A stretch of DNA of 64,000 bases from Veillonella rodentium (GTDB lineage Bacteria > Bacillota > Negativicutes > Veillonellales > Veillonellaceae), in assembly GCF_900187285.1 (NCBI RefSeq), contig NZ_LT906470.1, positions 1,493,501 to 1,557,500 of the forward strand. Reading direction: 5' to 3'. Shown in pieces: positions 46,252 to 54,954 of this stretch (the first letter of the stretch is position 1; every line of letters starts with the position of its first letter). The position numbers were made by a program, and so were the translations under genes. Below the pieces are notes generated by a model. It saw nothing but the letters and a program-made list of their open reading frames with translations, was not told where the DNA came from and made no database searches.

Positions 46252-46572
46252 ATGGTAACAGATACGGTATTAGACTTTTATGAAAGCATCAATTTTGAAA
46301 TCATCGACATAGACGGATATGATACATTATTCACAGAGCTCCTAGAGGACGGTACCTATGCTACCGTATCCGATGATGACGGATACATGCCCGAGGATTT
46401 AGATACACCTATCGTATTCAATGTATACGATGATAACGACTCATTTCAATGGAGTGTCACGCTGGACAGTTCTCATCAGCTACAGGAACTGTTACAAAAT
46501 GCGGACAGCACGGAAACATTTCTTGCCACATTAGAGGATATTCGCGAAGAACACATCGAACAACACCAATAA
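46252..46572 (+). CDS. Small acidic protein of unknown function
   Basis: A 106-residue protein that I do not recognise. It is strongly acidic, with runs such as VSDDDGYMPEDLDTP and NVYDDNDSFQW, and has no signal peptide, membrane segment or cysteine. A beta-rich start passes into a C-terminal helix (STETFLATLEDIREEHIEQH). It has GAGGAGG, a near-perfect promoter and its own terminator, so it is a real and probably well-expressed gene. A DNA-mimic or adaptor role is possible but unsupported. Confidence 0.75.
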   Translation: MVTDTVLDFYESINFEIIDIDGYDTLFTELLEDGTYATVSDDDGYMPEDLDTPIVFNVYDDNDSFQWSVTLDSSHQLQELLQNADSTETFLATLEDIREEHIEQHQ

Positions 46573-46602
46573 AATACAAATTAATTAATACGGTATAAAC
46601 CA

Positions 46603-46649
46603 ATAGCCCCTTGGTATCAGACTGAAGCCAGTCAATACCAAGGGGCTAA
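46603..46649. terminator. Bidirectional terminator
   Basis: A TAGCCCCTTGGTAT / ATACCAAGGGGCTA stem has a nested GACTG/CAGTC loop, between the convergent small acidic gene and the glycosyltransferase gene. Confidence 0.85.
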
Positions 46650-46663
46650 TTATGTCTTAGCAA

Positions 46664-47815
46664 CTATATAGATTCCTCTATAGCCGTTACCTGCACCGTA
46701 TCATAATCATCTAAAATTTTAATCAAATCATTTACGATTTCCGCCGCTCCGTCCACTTGCCATTCGCGAGCGCGTTGAGACATCTGCTGTAATCGCGGCG
46801 GATTGATGAGAAGCGCCGCAACAACGTCCTCCAGATTGTGAATATCGCGAGCCCAGCGAGCGCAGCCGCGCTGTTCAAGAAGTTCCGCATTGGCTTCCTC
46901 CTGCCCGGGAATCGCATTAAAGAATACCATCGGCAATCCGATTGTCACCGCCTCCATACAGGTCAATGCGCCCGGCTTCGTCACCAGTAAGGAGGATGTC
47001 TTCATCAATTCCGAAATATTTGACGTATAACCGAATACGGTGGTCTTCGTTTTCATCGAGGTACTGAGGGTCACCAATGATTCATAGAGCGATGTATTTT
47101 GACCGGCTACAACAGTGATTTCATCGATACCGTTCACATCATCTAAATGCTTCAATGCCGTTTCCAATGAACCGAGGCCAAGACCTCCGCCCATAACGAG
47201 TACTTTCACAGGTTTCTCTAAGGAGTAATCCTCAATAGCATCTCGAAAAAAGGAACGACGCACGGGAATCCCCGACACGTGTATGCGCGACTCATCGATA
47301 CCGGACTGTACCATCTCGGAAACCATACTTTCGGTAGCCACAAAGTATGTATCAACCTGCGGATAGAGCCAAAATTGATGGCTGCTGAAATCCGTCATAA
47401 TCGCTACGAGAGGCATATTGATATGTCCCTGTCGTTTCAGGATCGATGCGGCCCCACAGGGAAACGGGTGCGTAAAGACCATCACATCAGGTTCTTCCTG
47501 TTGAATCAGCTTGAGCATACGACCTTTTAACAGATAAGACAGAGCGGTCTGCATAATGGATCCCTGCTTCTCCCCTTTGGAGACGCGGTAAATGATGTCG
47601 TACAGCATCGGAAACACGTCAATCATCTTGATGTATGTCCCCTTGATCAGATGCTCGACGGACATCGTCTCGGTATCCAAAAAATCCACATGACTGATGG
47701 TGGCCTGTGGTTCCTTATCCTTCCAATATTCTTCTATGGCTCTGGCAGCCTGCATATGCCCCGTTCCGATGGATGCGGACACAATGAGAACCTTCCGTGA
47801 TATATCGTTATTCAT
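46664..47815 (-). CDS. MGDG-synthase-type glycosyltransferase (UgtP-like)
   Basis: A 383-residue GT-B glycosyltransferase. The N-terminal part has VLIVSASIGTGHMQAARAI (8-26), the hallmark of the MGDG_synth/UgtP/MurG-like group. The C-terminal nucleotide-sugar site includes VMGGGLGLGS and TKPGALTCMEAVTIGLPMVF near residue 275. Relatives add glucose or galactose to diacylglycerol, making glycolipid anchors. The acceptor here is not certain. It follows no other lipid gene and ends at a terminator. Confidence 0.87.
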   Translation of the reverse strand: MNNDISRKVLIVSASIGTGHMQAARAIEEYWKDKEPQATISHVDFLDTETMSVEHLIKGTYIKMIDVFPMLYDIIYRVSKGEKQGSIMQTALSYLLKGRMLKLIQQEEPDVMVFTHPFPCGAASILKRQGHINMPLVAIMTDFSSHQFWLYPQVDTYFVATESMVSEMVQSGIDESRIHVSGIPVRRSFFRDAIEDYSLEKPVKVLVMGGGLGLGSLETALKHLDDVNGIDEITVVAGQNTSLYESLVTLSTSMKTKTTVFGYTSNISELMKTSSLLVTKPGALTCMEAVTIGLPMVFFNAIPGQEEANAELLEQRGCARWARDIHNLEDVVAALLINPPRLQQMSQRAREWQVDGAAEIVNDLIKILDDYDTVQVTAIEESI

Positions 47816-47852
47816 AATGCACCCTTTCTCTGTGCATTATACCATAAATAGA

Positions 47853-47884
47853 CAAAAAAAAGAGACCTCGAAAGGTCTCTTTTA
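47853..47884. terminator. hup terminator
   Basis: A compact hairpin, AAAAGAGACC-TCGAA-GGTCTCTTTT, is followed by a run of eight T residues on the minus strand. Confidence 0.9.
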
Positions 47885-47897
47885 CTTTTACAGCAGA

Positions 47898-48197
47898 TTA
47901 TTTTTTGCGTTTTTTAGCTTTTGCAGCGTTAACTTGTTCTTTCAAACCTTTACCAGCTTTGAATGCAGGAGATTTGGAAGCTGCGATACGGATAGTTTTG
48001 CCGTTTTGTGGGTTGCGGCCTTCACGAGCTGCGCGTTCACGAACTTCGAAAGTACCGAAGCCGATAACTTGTACTTTACCACCAGCAGCTAATTCTTCAG
48101 CAACTGTATCGAATACAGCTTTAACTGCTTTTTCAGCGTCTTTTTTTGTTAACTCAGTTTTTTGTGCAACACTTGCGATTAATTCTGTTTTATTCAT
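47898..48197 (-). CDS. hup: HU-family DNA-binding protein
   Basis: A 99-residue histone-like protein that bends and packages DNA. The start [20 protein letters not shown], the beta-arm region [21 protein letters not shown] near residue 46 and the Lys-rich end are diagnostic. Length is a little above the usual 90 because of a basic tail ([10 protein letters not shown]). AAGGAGG precedes ATG 48197. It lies 51 bases after mazG, as in the Bacillus yabM-yabN-hup order. Confidence 0.95.
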   Translation of the reverse strand: MNKTELIASVAQKTELTKKDAEKAVKAVFDTVAEELAAGGKVQVIGFGTFEVRERAAREGRNPQNGKTIRIAASKSPAFKAGKGLKEQVNAAKAKKRKK

Positions 48198-48248
48198 GAC
48201 AGAACCTCCTTAAAAATACAATACCCGAGATGTCAAAATACCTCCAGG

Positions 48249-49061
48249 TTACTTTTCCTGCACCTTAGCCTCCTCCCAAAAAGCATCCAGCTCAGCTAAT
48301 GAAAAGTCTTCCCATGAGCGATCGCTTTGGTTAACACAAGCCTCTACATGTGAAAAACGCTGTCGGAACTTAGTGTTTGTGCGATTCAGTGCATTTTCAC
48401 CGCTTATTTTATACCATCTAAATAAATTAATCAAGGAAAAAAGCACATCTCCCGCCTCTTTTTCCATATTTTCACTATCTTTTTCGCCTACGGCTTCCTT
48501 AAATTCAGCCATTTCCTCGTCTACTTTCGCCCAGACAGGATCAAGCTCATCCCAGTCAAAGCCTAGCTTTCCGGCCTTTTCCTGTAATTTCTGAGCGACC
48601 ACTAAAGCGGGTAAACTTTTAGAAACGCCGTCTAATACAGAATTTTGTATATTTTTCTTTTCTTGTGCCTTTAATTCATCCCAACTATATGATTTTTCAT
48701 CATTTCCGGGATTGAAAATATGCGGATGACGGCGAATCATCTTGGCGGTCACATCATCAATGACATCTTGCAGCGTAAAATGTCCCGCATCTTCCGCCAA
48801 CTGACTGTGAAACACGACCTGTAGTAATACATCGCCTAATTCTTCCCGTAAATTGAGCATATCCTTATTATCAATCGCATCCACCACCTCATAGGTCTCC
48901 TCGATAAAGTAGCGCCGCAGCGACTCGTGAGTCTGCTTTCTGTCCCATGGACAGCCATCGGGAGCACGCAATGCTTTCACTACATCAACAAGCGGTTTAA
49001 TCGATACCTTTTCTGTAGATTCATCATGAATCAAACCGGACTGATCAATATTGTTGTTCAT
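48249..49061 (-). CDS. mazG: Nucleoside triphosphate pyrophosphohydrolase MazG
   Basis: A 270-residue protein that hydrolyses NTPs and aberrant nucleotides to NMP and PPi. Two MazG domains are visible. The first has RAPDGCPWDRKQTHESLRRY, then EETYEVVDAID with the metal-binding Glu residues, and LREELGDVLLQVVFH. The second has EEMAEFKEAV and KEAGDVLFSLINLFRW. It overlaps the flippase gene by 17 bases, giving the conserved mfd / flippase / mazG / hup cluster. Confidence 0.95.
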   Translation of the reverse strand: MNNNIDQSGLIHDESTEKVSIKPLVDVVKALRAPDGCPWDRKQTHESLRRYFIEETYEVVDAIDNKDMLNLREELGDVLLQVVFHSQLAEDAGHFTLQDVIDDVTAKMIRRHPHIFNPGNDEKSYSWDELKAQEKKNIQNSVLDGVSKSLPALVVAQKLQEKAGKLGFDWDELDPVWAKVDEEMAEFKEAVGEKDSENMEKEAGDVLFSLINLFRWYKISGENALNRTNTKFRQRFSHVEACVNQSDRSWEDFSLAELDAFWEEAKVQEK

Positions 49062-50652
49062 ATAGTTTCGCCTCCTCTCTGTTTCGGCGAGCCTGTAAGC
49101 GTTTACCGATGATCGGGAAATAATAGATATCGTCCTTCACAATCGCCTTGGTAAGCCATAAGGATAAGCAGTAAACGAAAATAGCCACCAGTATAGCCAT
49201 CGCCACGGCTCCGCCATTATCCAACAGGTCCACCGTGCTTACATAAATCACCTGGGTTGCACCGCCCATAGCCATGGCGGATACGATGATTTTTAAGAGT
49301 TCCATTTTATTTAAAACCGCACCTACATATCGTTTTACAAAGGTATAGTTGATGAGGGCTGCAATGGCAAAGTTGAAGTTTGTAGCCCATGCGGCGCCGT
49401 TTATGCCGAGCTCGACAGTTCCCGTTAATTTATAATCTAGTACGGTTTTTGCTAAAAGTCCAATAAAAATGGCAGCCATAGGAATCATAGTTCTACCGAG
49501 CCCTTGCAGAATCCCCGCCGTCACCTGTTGCCATCCAAGGAATACGATACTCAAGCTGATGACCGCAATGACAGGTCCTGCATTAGGCGTCGCATAAATA
49601 AGCTGAGATATAGGCGTCGCCAATACACAGAGGCCCACACAGGCCGGTATGGTAAACATATTCGCAATTTTGATGGCCGAACCGGAACGCTGCACGATGC
49701 GATGCATATCCTTTTGCGCATGCGCTTCGGAAACGGCCGGCACAAGGCTTGCCGCCAAAGATGTGGTCAGAATGATCGGCAAGCCGATTAAGGACGTAGC
49801 CATTCCTGTTAAATAACCGAATTGTGTGGTCGCTTCATGCAGATAGTATCCTATATCCATCAATCGTTTCGGAACGATGAAAGTATCGATAAGGGATACC
49901 ATCGGCAACATGATATTAGCCATCGATACGGGAATCGCAAGACTGAATAAACGCTTTACGACGGTCGTCGTACTTTCAGCGGAAACCTGCGGATTCTGAT
50001 GCATCAACATTTGTTGACGCACATGACGTTGGCGATAGTAAAAATAAATCAGCACCAACAGCCCCGCCAATACACCGGGAAACGTAGCAAACGTAGCACC
50101 TCCGGCCGCGAGATGCAAGCCGCGATCTATAAAATAATACGCCAGCCCCACCATGGAGGACACGCGGAATATCTGTTCAAAAACCTGGCTCGTACCGGTA
50201 GGGACCATATATTGAAAGCCCTGAAAATAACCTCTGAAGCAACTCAATATGGTCACCACCAAAATAGCCGGAGACAGAAGCTGAATGGCTGTCAACGCCC
50301 GAGCGTCGGTTATGATATGATAATCAACCAGCCACTGAGCGCTGCTATACAATGCGAGACTAAATACGACTCCCAGCACGGTAAGGGTCCGCAAAGATAC
50401 GAAAAAAACCTTCTGAACACCGCGTATATCATCGTTGGCAAGCTTTTCGGCAATCATAATCGATATGGCCACGGGAATCCCCGATGCGGATATGCTGACG
50501 ATAATCTGATAAATCGGATAGGCCATCATATAAAGACCTATCCCCTCACCGCCCAGAATGCGGGCGATCAGGACCTTGCTGAAAGCGCCGATAATCTTGA
50601 CGATAATACCTGCCAAGGTCAAAATCATGGCACCTTTTAGAAATCGATTCAT
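49045..50652 (-). CDS. MurJ/SpoVB-type lipid flippase (MVF family)
   Basis: A 535-residue membrane protein with about 14 hydrophobic segments. The start MNRFLKGAMILTLAGIIVKI, GEGIGLYMMAYPIYQIIVSISASGIP and QGLGRTMIPMAAI match the YabM/SpoVB polysaccharide-flippase branch of the MOP superfamily, relatives of MurJ. It probably flips lipid-linked cell-wall or polysaccharide units. ATG 50652 follows AGGAGA and overlaps the mfd stop codon by 4 bases; a start at 50790 would lie inside mfd and is rejected. Confidence 0.9.
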   Translation of the reverse strand: MNRFLKGAMILTLAGIIVKIIGAFSKVLIARILGGEGIGLYMMAYPIYQIIVSISASGIPVAISIMIAEKLANDDIRGVQKVFFVSLRTLTVLGVVFSLALYSSAQWLVDYHIITDARALTAIQLLSPAILVVTILSCFRGYFQGFQYMVPTGTSQVFEQIFRVSSMVGLAYYFIDRGLHLAAGGATFATFPGVLAGLLVLIYFYYRQRHVRQQMLMHQNPQVSAESTTTVVKRLFSLAIPVSMANIMLPMVSLIDTFIVPKRLMDIGYYLHEATTQFGYLTGMATSLIGLPIILTTSLAASLVPAVSEAHAQKDMHRIVQRSGSAIKIANMFTIPACVGLCVLATPISQLIYATPNAGPVIAVISLSIVFLGWQQVTAGILQGLGRTMIPMAAIFIGLLAKTVLDYKLTGTVELGINGAAWATNFNFAIAALINYTFVKRYVGAVLNKMELLKIIVSAMAMGGATQVIYVSTVDLLDNGGAVAMAILVAIFVYCLSLWLTKAIVKDDIYYFPIIGKRLQARRNREEAKLYEQQY

Positions 50653-53600
50653 AGGCTCTCCTTTGTCGATGATTTCTGACTCAATGCCTCCATCACCGCT
50701 TCTGTAATCGTTAAAATAGAACCCTTCATACCGTTGAGGCTCACATACAATGTGGTCGGTTTTGTATCTACGAATTTCATTTTCTTCCATAAATCTTCAC
50801 GAACAGTGCCCATATCCCAATCGGCCATTTTCGAATCATCGTACCAGTGAATAATGAGCTGTCCTTCACGGCGTACCATGCTCTTAATGCCCAATAATCG
50901 AGCCTGCTCCTTGATTTGAGCGATGCGCAACAAACGGTCCACCGGATCCGTCGGCGTTCCGAAGCGATCAATGAGTTCATCCGTCATATCATCAAGGTCT
51001 TTTTTAGACTTAATGCGCAATAATCGTTGATATACGGAGATTTTTCGGGCACTGTCCTTGATATAGGCATCGTCGATAAAGGCATCCACCTCTAAATCGA
51101 TGGCGGGATCAACGGCAGTCTCCCGTTCCACCTCTTTATTTTGAGCCTTTGCAATGGCCTCTTCCAGCATCGTTACATACATACCGAAGCCGACGGATGC
51201 GATGTTGCCATGTTGTTGCGAGCCCAACAAATTACCTGCTCCACGGATTTCAAGATCGCGCATGGCGAGCTTAAAACCTGCTCCGAGTTCCGTAAATTCC
51301 TCGATGGCTTTCAAGCGCTTCTCCGCCGCCTCGGATAACATCTTATCCGGACGATACATGAAATACGCATAAGCCCTGCGGCGCGAGCGCCCCACACGGC
51401 CGCGCATCTGATATAGCTGAGACAATCCCAATCGGTCCGCATCATAAATAATAATCGTATTTGCATTCGGAATATCCAATCCCGTTTCAATGATACTCGT
51501 CGATACGAGCACATCATAGTGACCTTCATAAAAGTCGGTCATAATCTCTTCGATTTGACGCCCCGTCATCTGACCGTGAGCAATAGCATACCGTAGCCCC
51601 GGCAATGCATCTGCCAGAAGTTCCCCCATATGTTCAATAGAGGCAACGCGGTTATATACGAAATACACCTGTCCCCCTCGGGATAACTCCCGCTTGATCG
51701 CATCAGCGATGAGATTCATATCGTATTCAACCACATAGGTCTGAACCGGTAGACGCTCTTCAGGCGGCGTATTAATGACGGACATCTCCCGCACCCCTAC
51801 GAGTGACATATGTAATGTTCTAGGAATCGGAGTGGCACTCAAGGTGAGTACATCGATATTATGCGCCCATTCTTTCCACTTTTCCTTCTGTGCTACACCG
51901 AATCGCTGCTCCTCATCGACGACGAGCATACCTAAATCTTTAAACTTTACCTTTTTATTGAGCAATGAATGCGTACCGATCAATACATCTACAGAGCCGT
52001 CCTCAACGCCCTTGAGAATCTGCTTTTTCTCGGCTGTACTGCGGAATCGATTCAATACGTCCACCTTAACTCCGAACGAAGAGAATCGGTCCACAAAGGT
52101 CTGATAATGTTGTTGAGCCAATACGGTGGTCGGCACGAGCACGGCCACCTGCTTACCGCTCATAACGGCTTTAAAGATGGCTCGCATAGCCACCTCGGTT
52201 TTACCGAAGCCTACATCCCCCGCCAGAAGTCTGTCCATAGGCACCGGGCGTTCCATCGACTCCTTGATTTCCGCCGTCGCCTGCAGTTGATCCGCCGTTT
52301 CTTCATAAGGAAATGCATCTTCAAATTCTTGTTGCCACGGTTGATCAGGAAGAAACGCGAACCCTTCGGTTATCTCACGCTGTGCATATAATTCCACCAA
52401 TTTCTCCGCCAAGTCATCGATGGACTTTTTCGCCTTCGTAACGACCTTATTCCAGTCACCGCCGCCCATCTTATGGATACGAGGCACATCACCTTCATTG
52501 CCGATATACTTTTGCAACTGATCCAGATGATTGGCCGGCAAAAACAATTTATCCGTACCGGCATAGGCGATTTCAATATAATCACGATGAATACCTTCGG
52601 TTTCAATCGTCTTAAGTCCGATGTACTTGCCGATACCGTGAACACTGTGAACTACATAATCACCGACAGTCAGATCCGTAAAATAATTGATTTCCTGACC
52701 TTTCTTCGGCTTGTTTCTCAATTTGCGCTTCTGCTGTCCGTAAATATTGCCCTCTACAACAACCACAATGTGGCTGTTCGGCAATTCAAAACCATCTGTT
52801 AAAAGGCCTTGTAAAATAACGACAGTATCGGGTTTAGAAATCCAGGTATCACTATGAATAAAAGGAATATTTTCCTGCTCCAGAGCCCGCTCAATGCCCT
52901 TTCTGCGCTGCTGGTTATTAAGGACTAGCACCACTTGATGATGTCGGCGATGCCACTGCTCAATTTCATCCGTCAACAGCGGAATCTGACGCTCAAAACT
53001 GGTCATCGTCTTGCCTTGAATACCGATTGCGGTAAATCCGCCAAGGCCGATGGAACGCTGCTGCATAAATGTGAAAGCAATCTGTGTCCGCGCATCTGCG
53101 GTTCTCTGCAAGGCGCTCCAGTCACAGTGCATTTTCCGATGAGTCGGATCCTCCTTGAGGAACTTTTTCAATGCCTCTTGAATCCGTCCCGGTTCATCGT
53201 AAATAAGAGTTCCCTCTTTTACATAGGATAAAAGCGTACTTTCAGCATCATCATTACCTAAGAAGAAAGGCGTCACCGTATAGGACTCGATTTGCTCGAC
53301 GGAGCGCTGACTTTCAACGGAGAAAAAACGCAATGTATCGATTTCATCACCGAAGAACTCAATACGAATAGGGTCATCACTATTTACGGGATAAATATCC
53401 AATATATCGCCGCGCACGGCAAAATGACCACGCTGTTCTGCCTGGTCCACTCGTTCATATCCAATTGTCACCAACTGTTCCAGTACGGTATTTCGATCAA
53501 TCACATCACTCAAACCGAAGTGAAGAGATTGGCCTTTCAAATATTGGGGTGACACCACATATTGGGTGACCTCTTCCGCATTGGCCAGCACCACTACCGG

Positions 53601-53945
53601 TTCCTGCCACGCTAACAGGCTCAAGGCCCGCATCTGCGCCCCCTGGTCCTCCAGGCTGCGTGCAACGGTGGTAAAATCAACATGATCCGTTACAGGAAAT
53701 GATAACACCGGAACATTCGGCCAGAAAAAGGCTAAATCCCGTTCCCACATCTCCTTATGTTCCTTATCATGAACCACTATGACGAACGGCTTGGTGGGCC
53801 CGTCTGCGAAAGCCCGGCTCAACAAGAAACTCTTTTGAGAGCCGCTGAGCCCATATATAACTGATTTTCCTTTATTTTGAAATGCATTTAGCCCATCCGC
53901 AAAGGATGGGTTCTGTGAAAGCAGTTCTGTAAATGTATTATCCAT
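50649..53945 (-). CDS. mfd: Transcription-repair coupling factor Mfd
   Basis: A 1,098-residue SF2 translocase that releases stalled RNA polymerase and recruits UvrA. The UvrB-like N-terminal part spans about 1-350. The RNA-polymerase-interacting domain has VGDYVVHSVHGIGKYIGL near residue 427. The RecG-like motor has Walker A LLAGDVGFGKTEVAMRA near 577, DEEQ near 677, SATPIPRTL and QMRGRVGRSRRRAYA. The C-terminal TRCF domain binds UvrA. Length and order are typical. It leads the flippase, mazG and hup. Confidence 0.97.
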   Translation of the reverse strand: MDNTFTELLSQNPSFADGLNAFQNKGKSVIYGLSGSQKSFLLSRAFADGPTKPFVIVVHDKEHKEMWERDLAFFWPNVPVLSFPVTDHVDFTTVARSLEDQGAQMRALSLLAWQEPVVVLANAEEVTQYVVSPQYLKGQSLHFGLSDVIDRNTVLEQLVTIGYERVDQAEQRGHFAVRGDILDIYPVNSDDPIRIEFFGDEIDTLRFFSVESQRSVEQIESYTVTPFFLGNDDAESTLLSYVKEGTLIYDEPGRIQEALKKFLKEDPTHRKMHCDWSALQRTADARTQIAFTFMQQRSIGLGGFTAIGIQGKTMTSFERQIPLLTDEIEQWHRRHHQVVLVLNNQQRRKGIERALEQENIPFIHSDTWISKPDTVVILQGLLTDGFELPNSHIVVVVEGNIYGQQKRKLRNKPKKGQEINYFTDLTVGDYVVHSVHGIGKYIGLKTIETEGIHRDYIEIAYAGTDKLFLPANHLDQLQKYIGNEGDVPRIHKMGGGDWNKVVTKAKKSIDDLAEKLVELYAQREITEGFAFLPDQPWQQEFEDAFPYEETADQLQATAEIKESMERPVPMDRLLAGDVGFGKTEVAMRAIFKAVMSGKQVAVLVPTTVLAQQHYQTFVDRFSSFGVKVDVLNRFRSTAEKKQILKGVEDGSVDVLIGTHSLLNKKVKFKDLGMLVVDEEQRFGVAQKEKWKEWAHNIDVLTLSATPIPRTLHMSLVGVREMSVINTPPEERLPVQTYVVEYDMNLIADAIKRELSRGGQVYFVYNRVASIEHMGELLADALPGLRYAIAHGQMTGRQIEEIMTDFYEGHYDVLVSTSIIETGLDIPNANTIIIYDADRLGLSQLYQMRGRVGRSRRRAYAYFMYRPDKMLSEAAEKRLKAIEEFTELGAGFKLAMRDLEIRGAGNLLGSQQHGNIASVGFGMYVTMLEEAIAKAQNKEVERETAVDPAIDLEVDAFIDDAYIKDSARKISVYQRLLRIKSKKDLDDMTDELIDRFGTPTDPVDRLLRIAQIKEQARLLGIKSMVRREGQLIIHWYDDSKMADWDMGTVREDLWKKMKFVDTKPTTLYVSLNGMKGSILTITEAVMEALSQKSSTKESL

Positions 53946-54021
53946 ACTGCACCATATTGTATTAATTTAAATCTTTTGACTCATTAATTATAACATATCA
54001 TGGATTACCCATGTCCCAAAA

Positions 54022-54056
54022 CGATTGAGCCTCACAAGACGATTGAGGCTCAAATT
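54022..54056. terminator. Hairpin between tRNA-Leu and mfd
   Basis: A TTGAGCCTCA / TGAGGCTCAA stem has a 10-base loop. T residues follow on the plus strand only; its target transcript is unclear. Confidence 0.45.
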
Positions 54057-54064
54057 ATTTTTGG

Positions 54065-54091
54065 CAAAAAAAATAGCACCTACCAGGTGCA
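54065..54091 (-). terminator. tRNA-Leu terminator
   Basis: A GCACCTGGTAGGTGC hairpin is followed by TATTTTTTTT on the minus strand, 11 bases past the tRNA. Confidence 0.88.
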
Positions 54092-54101
54092 ATAATAAAG
54101 T

Positions 54102-54186
54102 TGGTGCGGGAGAAGGGACTTGAACCCCCACGCCGTAAGGCGCCAGATCCTAAGTCTGGTGCGTCTGCCAATTCCGCCACTCCCGC
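54102..54186 (-). tRNA. tRNA-Leu (anticodon TAG)
   Basis: An 85-base class II tRNA with a long variable arm (GCGCCTTACGGCGT). The acceptor is GCGGGAG / CTCCCGC, CCA is encoded, the anticodon stem CCAGA/TCTGG encloses CTTAGGA (anticodon TAG), and the T loop is GGTTCAAGTCC. A near-consensus promoter and a terminator flank it. Confidence 0.97.
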
Positions 54187-54201
54187 GTACCGACTGAAAT
54201 T

Positions 54202-54230
54202 ATAATATCACGTATATACAGCACCGTCAA
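54202..54230 (-). promoter_or_regulatory. tRNA-Leu promoter
   Basis: On the minus strand, TTGACG (54225-54230), a 17-base spacer and TATTAT (54202-54207). Confidence 0.8.
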
Positions 54231-54370
54231 TTACTTTTTTATAATTTTTCAAAATCGTTAATAACAAATCCATGCTATAGAAATATATGGTACTCATCGT
54301 GAAAATTTACAATAGCAAAAACATATATTGTTAAAACTATATTCGACTAAATATAATCTCCCGGACTATA

Positions 54371-54428
54371 GAAAAAGAGACTGTCCCGGAATCTGTAAAT
54401 TACAAAATCCCGGGACAGCCTCTTTTTT
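54371..54428. terminator. Terminator after the riboswitch-controlled ORF
   Basis: A GAG(G)CTGTCCCGG / CCGGGACAG(T)CTC stem is followed by CTTTTTC on the minus strand; on the plus strand it ends in TTTTTT. It begins at the stop codon of the 31-codon ORF. Confidence 0.85.
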
Positions 54429-54522
54429 AGGATGATGATGAATAAATGCATGCCCTACATTTACCACAAAATATATTAACAGCCACAAACAAAAATGCCG
54501 TGGTGATAATACCGAATTTCAT
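54427..54522 (-). CDS. 31-residue ORF downstream of the cobalamin riboswitch
   Basis: The only ORF of note between the cobalamin riboswitch and the next terminator. It begins MKFGIITTAFLFVAVN, a short hydrophobic segment, then turns Cys-rich (CGKCRAC) and stops. Reading one frame over in its second half gives VGHAFIHHHP, a histidine-rich metal-binding-like string that would run on into the terminator. So it may be a frameshifted relic of a small cobalt-binding membrane protein, or a genuine tiny protein. The ribosome site is weak (GGTGA). Confidence 0.35.
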   Translation of the reverse strand: MKFGIITTAFLFVAVNIFCGKCRACIYSSSS

Positions 54523-54576
54523 AAATCACCACGACCGCACGACAAAAGCAAAAGCTTTCGACTCTGATCAACAGAC

Positions 54577-54609
54577 TAAAAAAATCCTTTTTACGGGTAC
54601 GCAAAAAGG
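54577..54609 (-). terminator. Expression-platform terminator of the cobalamin riboswitch
   Basis: On the minus strand CCTTTTTGCG pairs with CGTAAAAAGG (one G-U) around a 4-base loop and is followed by ATTTTTTT, 51 bases after the aptamer. This is the layout of a transcription-off switch. Confidence 0.8.
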
Positions 54610-54659
54610 AGATTCAAACTTCTCCTCCCTATCGCTCGTAGGTCAAATGGTGAATGTTG

Positions 54660-54803
54660 AATAGGCAGTTCTCCTGACTCGGCGTCAACGCTCATCCGGC
54701 CTTCCCAGTTTCCCAGTGACTTAATCGGATTCGCTCAACCATACAGTGGCGGGACCGTGCCGGCCTTTAACCGGCTTCTCTATTATGCTTTTCAGCACCT
54801 ATT
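54660..54803 (-). ncRNA. Cobalamin (B12) riboswitch aptamer
   Basis: The minus strand contains the B12-box features in order: AATAGG closing strand, GAAGCCGGTTAAAGGCCGGCACGG split by a hairpin, the GGTCCCGCCACTGT core, a GGAAGGCCGGATGAG region, GCCGAGTCAGGAGAACTGCC, and CCTATT closing the P1 stem. Adenosyl- or another cobalamin should bind and favour the terminator 51 bases on. A consensus promoter lies just upstream. The regulated message seems to hold only a 31-codon ORF. Confidence 0.93.
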
Positions 54804-54830
54804 CCCAAATATGTTCTTTTGTATGCTTTT

Positions 54831-54859
54831 ATTCTAACAGTCCCTATTCATTTCGTCAA
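54831..54859 (-). promoter_or_regulatory. Promoter of the riboswitch transcript
   Basis: On the minus strand, TTGACG (54854-54859), a 17-base spacer and TAGAAT (54831-54836). Confidence 0.8.
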
Positions 54860-54954
54860 TACAGCAGTAGCATATTTATTAATAAAAAAATGCTATATAG
54901 GTCTGCCGTATTGTTATAACAGAAATGAACAGTTCAACCATCCAGAAAATATGC

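Noticed and set aside
54446..54664. 72-codon plus-strand ORF
   Set aside because: It lies antisense to the riboswitch leader and its terminator hairpin, so its codons are explained by those RNA structures.
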